From Chloroflexota bacterium (GTDB taxonomy: Bacteria > Chloroflexota > Anaerolineae > UBA3071), in assembly GCA_014383605.1 (NCBI GenBank), contig JACNHM010000320.1, positions 1-7,147 on the forward strand: 7,147 bases of DNA, written 5' to 3'. The translations under genes and the position numbers were made by a program. Below are positions 1-4,764 of the stretch, in pieces. Under the pieces are notes generated by a model. The model was not told the DNA's origin. It did no database searches and saw only the letters and a list, made by a program, of their open reading frames with translations. Every line of letters starts with the position of its first letter. Position 1 is the stretch's first letter.

Positions 1-558
1 AACGCCGTCAAAGAGTTCTTTTCCAACTTCAAGACCATTGGAGCCGGCATCGTCGAGGGTATCAAACAGGGCATCGAGGACGCCAAGGATGGGCTCAAGG
101 ACTTCATCATGGATTTCTTGCGGCGCATCGTGCCGGGTTGGGCTCACACAGCCCTGGGCATAGAGTCGCCGTCTAAAGTGTTTGCCGAAATTGGCTATAG
201 CATGGCCGATGGGTTGGGAGTGGGCTTGGTCGAAGGCATGGCCGAAGTGATCCCGGCGATGGAACAGGTCATGGGTCACATCATGGCCGCAGACGCACAG
301 ATGGGTGGATCACTGGCCATGCCCGACGTGCATGTGCCGGCTATCGCCTCGGGCGTTTCGCCGCCCTTGTCGGACGTGACCGTGGGCGGGTGGATTGCCA
401 CCATCGGCAACGGGGGAGCGCAGGCGGGCGACCTGTTTGCGCAGCGCTTCGCCAAGAGCGCCATCGAGTCGCCGGGGATGCGCACCTTTGCCGAGAACAT
501 GGTGGCCATGCTGATGGACGAATTGACAAACTACGTGGACGGAGGGAGGGTACTGTGA
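1..558 (+). CDS. Phage tail tape measure protein, C-terminal part (5' end outside window)
   Basis: The reading frame is open from base 1, so the gene starts upstream; 185 residues are visible, ending at TGA 556-558. Tape measure proteins fill the tail tube, set its length and help DNA delivery. The visible start is a run of short amphipathic helices with GIVEGIKQGIEDAKDG. It is followed by LGIESPSKVF at 154-183 and then EIGYSMADGLGVGLVEGM. The pattern 'LGI-SPSKVF-EIG--MA-GL--G' is the recognised closing motif of long-tailed phage tape measure proteins. The last 80 or so residues are less distinctive: a Met-rich helix, a Pro/Val/Gly linker and a final helix with FAENMVAMLMDELTNYV. An ATG at 109 is internal to the domain and is not the true start. 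The next gene's GTG overlaps the stop. The family call is firm; total length and upstream domains cannot be seen. Confidence 0.9.
   Translation, partial: NAVKEFFSNFKTIGAGIVEGIKQGIEDAKDGLKDFIMDFLRRIVPGWAHTALGIESPSKVFAEIGYSMADGLGVGLVEGMAEVIPAMEQVMGHIMAADAQMGGSLAMPDVHVPAIASGVSPPLSDVTVGGWIATIGNGGAQAGDLFAQRFAKSAIESPGMRTFAENMVAMLMDELTNYVDGGRVL
541..550 (+). promoter_or_regulatory. Strong ribosome binding site for the GTG-started gene at 555
   Basis: The purine run GGAGGGAGGG lies 4 bases before GTG 555 and is a near-ideal Shine-Dalgarno sequence. The downstream frame stays open well upstream of 555, so this site decides the start. It lies inside the tape measure coding sequence, and GTG and TGA share bases, which points to coupled translation. 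Confidence 0.7.
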
Positions 559-776
559 GCGAGAAAATCAAAGAACAGATGTCTGTCGTGAGCATCCCGG
601 CGGCGGCCTGGCAGCGATTGCAGATGCTGGATCAGGACATGGCCATCGCCAAGTCGCAGTTCAACCTGGCTATCAGTATGGTAGCGGACACACTGGGCCT
701 GGAGCCGGGGGAGTGGAAACTGTCGCCTGGCAAACGGGCATTCGTGCGGGGGAGCGAGGATGGCCTTCCAGGTTAA
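555..776 (+). CDS. Small helical tail-module protein, function unknown
   Basis: A 73-residue protein starting at GTG 555, which overlaps the tape measure stop by 4 bases (GTGA). The start is chosen for the strong purine-rich site just before it; the frame is open further upstream, but only as a shadow of the tape measure gene. The sequence begins MSEKIKEQMSVV. Its central helix spans about residues 15-47 (AAAWQRLQMLDQDMAIAKSQ, then NLAISMVADTLGL), followed by a short tail with GEWKLSPGKRAFV. No membrane segment, signal peptide or cysteine is present. I do not recognise a named family. Small helical proteins with a closing 'W-L---G--F' strand recur in phage tail operons next to the tape measure gene, but their roles are mostly unassigned. 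It is too short and wrongly placed for the usual tape measure chaperone pair, which lies upstream. Its real existence is supported by the overlap, the strong site and a clean stop at TAA 774-776. Confidence 0.65.
   Translation: MSEKIKEQMSVVSIPAAAWQRLQMLDQDMAIAKSQFNLAISMVADTLGLEPGEWKLSPGKRAFVRGSEDGLPG
748..759 (+). promoter_or_regulatory. Ribosome binding site deciding the ATG 760 start
   Basis: GGGGGAGCGAGG sits directly before ATG 760, with GGGGGAG at 748-754 leaving 5 bases of spacing. The next in-frame ATG, at 811, has no such site before it. This supports the start at 760 even though it makes the gene overlap the previous one by 17 bases. Confidence 0.6.
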
Positions 777-1146
777 CGGGGCATCACCATCCTCTACACA
801 CACCAGCGCCATGCCGCCGGCGGGCGAGGAGAGCTGCATCATTCATTTCCCGGACAGCGGCGTCATCCGAGGCGACGGCCATTCTGTGACCGTGGGCAAA
901 CCCTGGCTGCGCATCTGCTGGCCGACGATCAGCGACGACGGGGCGGCCTACTGGTACGGACTGTTCCCCAACGACACCACGCCCTCGGTGGCGCTGACCA
1001 GCGTGCAGGCCTACAACCCACGCACGGCGGGATGGACGACCTATAGCACGAAGGCCATACTGCACCGGCCTACCTACCGGAGCGTGACGTGGACGACCTG
1101 CGTGATATACAACGGGTTTGAAGTGCTCATCACGGAGTTGGCGTAA
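760..1146 (+). CDS. Small tail protein, possibly distal tail / minor tail component
   Basis: A 128-residue protein with a 17-base overlap with the preceding gene, ending at TAA 1144-1146 directly against the next ATG. After a low-complexity Ser/Pro/Thr N-terminus (residues 8-22), the rest reads as alternating beta strands rich in Trp and Tyr: PWLRICWPTI (48-57), AAYWYGLF (62-69), AYNPRTAGWTTYS (84-96), AILHRPTYRSVTW (99-111) and a final strand FEVLITELA. No signal peptide or membrane segment is seen. I do not recognise a named family. Position, between the tape measure gene and the hub gene, is where distal tail (Dit-like) or minor tail proteins are encoded in long-tailed phages. The all-beta look fits a ring or adaptor at the tail tip. 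It is much shorter than classical Dit proteins of roughly 200-300 residues, so at most it is a minimal version. The role is inferred from context. Confidence 0.6.
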   Translation: MAFQVNGASPSSTHTSAMPPAGEESCIIHFPDSGVIRGDGHSVTVGKPWLRICWPTISDDGAAYWYGLFPNDTTPSVALTSVQAYNPRTAGWTTYSTKAILHRPTYRSVTWTTCVIYNGFEVLITELA

Positions 1147-3690
1147 ATGACCATCACCGCCGACCAGCAATCGAGAACCGAGGCCCAGGCCATTGACGTG
1201 GAGTTGCGGCTGTACACGGCTCCACGGTACGACGTGGACGAAGCGGCCATCGTCGCCGACGAGACCTACAGCGTCGGCGCGGAGTGGATGGAGATCACGG
1301 CCAAGGTCACGAAGCCGGTGCAATTCTCCAACACCTGGGACGTGAGCCGGGCCATCATTGATTGGACGGCCAAAGTGGGCGGCGTGCTCTACGACAGCGT
1401 CCTCCTGGCACCGGAGCGGATGCTGCTCTGTATGCGTCGCCTGTGGTGCCTGGCCACGGGCTGGACGGACTGGACGGTATGGTTCGCTGGCTACATCCAG
1501 GCCCTGCCCAGCATTGCCGACGACCACCGCCAGGGCGGCGAGTGGCAGGTGGAGGTGCGCAGCCTCTCCTGCTTCCTGGAAGCCGACGACGCCCCGGCGC
1601 ACGTGTTCGGGCGGCGCAACCTGGCGCAGGAGGGCACGGCCTCGGCCAGCAGCACGCTGGCGGCCATCGCCGGCGAGATGGGCAAAGGCGAGTTTGCCGG
1701 CACGCCGGTGGTGGATGCAGCGCAGGCCAACGACGGCAACCTGGACACGCTGTGGATCAGCAACCTGGCGCCCACGGTGACGGCGGAGACGCCCTACGTG
1801 GCCACCGGCAGCGACTACGCCATCAACGAGATCTACCGGGAGACCACGGCGGAGGACGCCAACAGCCGCTGGATCGAGATCTTCTGCCGCCACGTGGGCG
1901 AGCTGGGACCCGGGCACGTGGCCGGCGACGGCTTTCGCTACCTCTCTTTGTGGAGCGAGAGCACGGGCAAGGGGCTCTGTTTCGCGCCGGACAAATCCAA
2001 CGTCCAGGAGATCGTCGCCCCGGGCAACCACGCCGTTCTGTGCTACGACCGGAGGTACTTCGACGGCAAATGGAACGCCGGCGACGCCGTGGTGCTGGAA
2101 TGGCGGCACCTGGTCTGCTGCGATTACAGCTCCGGCGAGGACTGGACATACGATCCAGAGGGCGACGTGCTCTACTTCTATCCGCTGGCCACAAACCAGG
2201 GCGCTGACCCTGGGGAGGTGGTGGCTTGGGGCGACGTCGCCGACCCGGACGTCTGGCCCAACTGGTCGGGCGTGGCCGCCGCTCAACCGCAGCCGGGGCA
2301 ATCCCTGCGGCGAGACCCGGCGGGCATGATCACCGGCAACGTCAGTAATGCCGGGAACTTCACCCTGGAGGACTACCCCTCGCCAGGGAAACACTACACG
2401 GGCACGGACGCCGACTGGGAATGGTGGAGCGTGGATTTGGGCACGCTGACCTGGACGCTGGGGGCGGATCTGAACGTGGTGGACACCACGGCGACCATCT
2501 CCCCGGACACCGACGGCCTGACCGGATCGGGCGACATCCTCATCGGCGCTGACGTGATCGCCTACACGGGCAAGACCTCCACGACGCTGACCGGCGTCAG
2601 CGGCGTGGCCGAGCTGCACGCCTCCGGCTCGGCGCTGTACCAATACGAGAACGAGGCGGCCACCAGCCTGTGGAAAGTCGGGGGCATCGGCTGGGAGCGG
2701 CGGGAGGTGCTGGACGGCACGACCAGGGTGGTCCCGCAGGTGTTCGGGGCCTGGACGTCCACGGAGGCCAGTCCGGTGCGACCGCCGACCGCTAACTGGC
2801 GAGACGACTGGACGGGCCGTAAGGGAGTCAACGACTATAACAGCTTCGCCTGGCAATTCCAATTGACGACGCCGGTGCGAGCTCGCCACGTCATGCTGAT
2901 CATCAAAAAGATGAGGGACGACGGGCGGGCCAAGCTCAACGAGGTGAGCGTGTACCCCGACGAATGGACGGTGGAGAACGAGGACGACACCTGGTTGGAC
3001 GGCGTGGACGCCCAGGCCATCATCGAGCACCTGCTGATCACCCACTACGGCCTGGCCGCCGGGCAGGTCAGCGTGGTGGCCAACGCCTTCATGGGCGACG
3101 TCAGCACGCAGAAGGCCAGCTACCTGGACGTGATCTCGGAGCTGTGCCGTCGCACGGGGACGGTCATGCGGTTCACCCGCGTGCCCCGGGTGGTCGTGGT
3201 CAAGGACCTGACCTGGGGGATGCACGGGGCGCTGGCGACCTGGTACACGATCACCCGATCGGCTGCCTTCAACGTGCGCATGGAGCGGCGGCGGAAGGAT
3301 CGCATCTCGCAGGTGCAGCTCGTGGCCCGCAACCCGCAGGAGGGGCGCACATACGTCGTCAGTTACCCGGAGTCGGCAGGCGAAGGCGGCGTGCGGCTGA
3401 TCTACGATGAGCTGATCGTCGGATCGGAGAACGAAGCCCGCCAGGCGGCGGAGCGGATGTACAAGCAGCTCCAGGCCACCAGGCGTCTGGAGGTGTCCAT
3501 GAGCGGCATCAGCGACGAGTGGTGCCGGCCGGGGGCCAGGCGGGTGGCGGTGACCTGGGACGTGGACGCATCGGACGGCGACGAGTTGGATGCGGCCCTC
3601 TTTTTGGTCGAATCCATTGAGGTGACGGTGAAGATGGGGCAGCCGAAAGGATATTCTGAAACAGTGCGGCTGCGGGAGTACGTACCATGA
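1147..3690 (+). CDS. Tail hub / tail-associated protein with discoidin-like and lamin-tail-like insertions
   Basis: 847 residues; GGAG at 1134-1137 lies 9 bases before ATG 1147. Residues 1-150 resemble the first domain of gp27/gpD-type hubs (WFAGYIQAL, WQVEVRSLSCFLE). The last part, about 615-847, looks like the rest of the hub: AIIEHLLITHYGL, SYLDVISELCRRTGTVMRF, a region with RMERRRKDRISQV, then LFLVESIEVTV and a closing strand ETVRLREYV. Between them is a discoidin (F5/8 type C)-like domain: NLAQEGTASASS (158-169), ANDGNLDTLW (194-203), EWWSVDLG (425-432), then LTTPVRARHVMLII and KLNEVSVY (573-603). It is interrupted by a lamin-tail-like domain (about 214-414: INEI, RWIEIF, APGNHAVL, QSLRRD, SPGK) and by a small domain with IGADVIAYTG (about 433-500). 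Hubs cap the tail tube and carry the tip; the inserts may bind surface sugars or proteins. The hub call is fairly firm; insert identities come from motifs only. Confidence 0.8.
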   Translation: MTITADQQSRTEAQAIDVELRLYTAPRYDVDEAAIVADETYSVGAEWMEITAKVTKPVQFSNTWDVSRAIIDWTAKVGGVLYDSVLLAPERMLLCMRRLWCLATGWTDWTVWFAGYIQALPSIADDHRQGGEWQVEVRSLSCFLEADDAPAHVFGRRNLAQEGTASASSTLAAIAGEMGKGEFAGTPVVDAAQANDGNLDTLWISNLAPTVTAETPYVATGSDYAINEIYRETTAEDANSRWIEIFCRHVGELGPGHVAGDGFRYLSLWSESTGKGLCFAPDKSNVQEIVAPGNHAVLCYDRRYFDGKWNAGDAVVLEWRHLVCCDYSSGEDWTYDPEGDVLYFYPLATNQGADPGEVVAWGDVADPDVWPNWSGVAAAQPQPGQSLRRDPAGMITGNVSNAGNFTLEDYPSPGKHYTGTDADWEWWSVDLGTLTWTLGADLNVVDTTATISPDTDGLTGSGDILIGADVIAYTGKTSTTLTGVSGVAELHASGSALYQYENEAATSLWKVGGIGWERREVLDGTTRVVPQVFGAWTSTEASPVRPPTANWRDDWTGRKGVNDYNSFAWQFQLTTPVRARHVMLIIKKMRDDGRAKLNEVSVYPDEWTVENEDDTWLDGVDAQAIIEHLLITHYGLAAGQVSVVANAFMGDVSTQKASYLDVISELCRRTGTVMRFTRVPRVVVVKDLTWGMHGALATWYTITRSAAFNVRMERRRKDRISQVQLVARNPQEGRTYVVSYPESAGEGGVRLIYDELIVGSENEARQAAERMYKQLQATRRLEVSMSGISDEWCRPGARRVAVTWDVDASDGDELDAALFLVESIEVTVKMGQPKGYSETVRLREYVP

Positions 3691-4160
3691 CCAGACTAGA
3701 CACTGCCCGCCAGCGTTTCTGGGGGGCGTTAGACAGACAATTCGAGACCCGTCGCCGTATCGCCCGGGCCAAGGTGACGGCGGTGCAGCGAGACAGCTCC
3801 GGGCGGGCCACCTCCGTCACGGCCACCATCGATGACGGGGCGACAGGGCAGCCCATCGGCGTGCCCTACGGCATGACCGTGGGCGTGGGCAGTGTGCTGG
3901 AGGTGGAGAACGTCGGGCTGATCACACAACCGGCTTGGCGGGTGGCCGACGTGGGATCGGGGATGCCCGGCCACACCACGACGATCATCACCACGCCAGG
4001 GGATACCACCATCATCAACGAGTCGGGGTTGGTGCTGGGCAACGCCAACCTGCTGCGCAACGGGGATTTCACACTGCGGCACCGCCAACACCTGAACCAA
4101 CCGGTGGGCTGGGTGAGCAGCCACCAGACGCAGAGCATCGGGGCATTGGGAGAGAAGTAG
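3687..4160 (+). CDS. OB-fold-like tail-tip protein ending in a truncated carbohydrate-binding-like motif
   Basis: 157 residues; ATG 3687 overlaps the hub gene's TGA by 4 bases (ATGA), with GGGAG at 3674-3678 as ribosome binding site. Residues 1-24 form a basic helix (RQRFWGALDRQFETRRRIAR). Residues about 26-90 read as a small beta barrel: AKVTAVQRDSSGRATSVTAT, then MTVGVGSVLEVENV and AWRVADVG. This size and place, just after a hub gene, fit an OB-fold protein like those on hub/spike complexes, though no spike needle follows. A Thr/Ile-rich linker (TTTIITTPGDTTIINESG) leads to NLLRNGDF at 121-128 and QPVGW at 138-142. That is the typical opening of a CBM4/9-like jelly roll, but the protein stops 15 residues after that tryptophan. 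I see no continuation in the other frames downstream, so the domain is a real stub or a decayed remnant. No catalytic motif is seen. The role is inferred from position and fold impression. Confidence 0.6.
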   Translation: MTRLDTARQRFWGALDRQFETRRRIARAKVTAVQRDSSGRATSVTATIDDGATGQPIGVPYGMTVGVGSVLEVENVGLITQPAWRVADVGSGMPGHTTTIITTPGDTTIINESGLVLGNANLLRNGDFTLRHRQHLNQPVGWVSSHQTQSIGALGEK

Positions 4161-4161
4161 C

Positions 4162-4761
4162 ATGGCATGGCCGACAGATTATAACGACTACACCGTCTTC
4201 GAGGACGTGGACCCTGAGGTGGATGACAGCGGCACAGACCTGAGTGCTGCCGAACTCAACAAGTTCTCCAACGGGTTATATGCACTGGAGCATTATGCCG
4301 GGCCGGGCATCCAGGGCGCCTACGACACCCTGGCCGCCAGGCTGACGGCGGAGTTCGGCACGCTGAGCGGCCTGGACGCCGACTTTGCCGTGGAGCACAA
4401 CGCCGACGGCACGCACTCGGCAATCACGGCGACGACGCTGGTTGTGTCCGGCAACATCAACCCCGAAGCAGACGGCACTCGCAGTCTGGGCACGCAGACG
4501 ACGGCACAGTGGGCCAACGTGTGGAGCGACTTGTACAATGGTGCTGACTACTCCTACCTGAACGGTTGGCGCACGTTGGAGGCCGAGAAGTACGCAGGCT
4601 ATCCCGCTGGACTGGCTATCGGCAACGAGGGCTTTGCGAACGGCCAGGTCACGGAACGGATGGCCGATGGGCTGCGCCCGTTGTTCGCCGTGACGGAGGG
4701 GTTCATCGAATATGCGGGTGTACGCATCACGCCGCAGCAGTGGGCGCGATTGGTGGGATAG
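4162..4761 (+). CDS. Short tail fibre-like protein
   Basis: 199 residues; ATG 4162 lies one base after the previous stop, with GGGAG at 4148-4152 nine bases upstream. The N-terminus (DYNDYTVFEDVDPEVDDSGT, then DLSAAELNKFSNGLYALEHY) matches the usual opening of fibre proteins that set a parameter 'to be' start followed by a helix. Residues about 50-75 form a helix suited to a trimeric neck (AYDTLAARLTAEF). Next come HNADGTHSAITATTLVVSG and a register-setting stretch DGTRSLGTQTTAQWANVWSD, which resembles the repeated 'LGS-T--W--VY' units found before the tips of many fibres. The last 70 residues (LNGWRTLEAEKYAGYPAGLA, GFANGQ, FIEYAGVRITPQQWARLVG) look like a compact end domain. No S74 peptidase or pectate-lyase motif is visible. 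It probably binds with, or is an alternative to, the larger fibre encoded next. Fibre role is likely; receptor and trimer state are inferred. Confidence 0.7.
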   Translation: MAWPTDYNDYTVFEDVDPEVDDSGTDLSAAELNKFSNGLYALEHYAGPGIQGAYDTLAARLTAEFGTLSGLDADFAVEHNADGTHSAITATTLVVSGNINPEADGTRSLGTQTTAQWANVWSDLYNGADYSYLNGWRTLEAEKYAGYPAGLAIGNEGFANGQVTERMADGLRPLFAVTEGFIEYAGVRITPQQWARLVG

Positions 4762-4764
4762 AGC

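Noticed and set aside
1463..1480. Near-tandem CTGGACGG units in the hub gene
   Set aside because: Two imperfect units encoding Trp-Thr-Asp-Trp-Thr; this fits chance in GC-rich coding sequence.
1362..2207. A 281-codon + strand frame inside the hub gene
   Set aside because: Arg- and Gly-rich shadow in another frame of the GC-rich hub gene, with no motif of its own.
784..3225. An 813-codon open frame on the minus strand, antisense to the hub gene
   Set aside because: The product is a low-complexity mix of His, Arg, Val, Gly, Asp and Pro without domain motifs, as expected for the complement of GC-rich codons. The + strand frame has clear tail-protein motifs and well-spaced ribosome binding sites.
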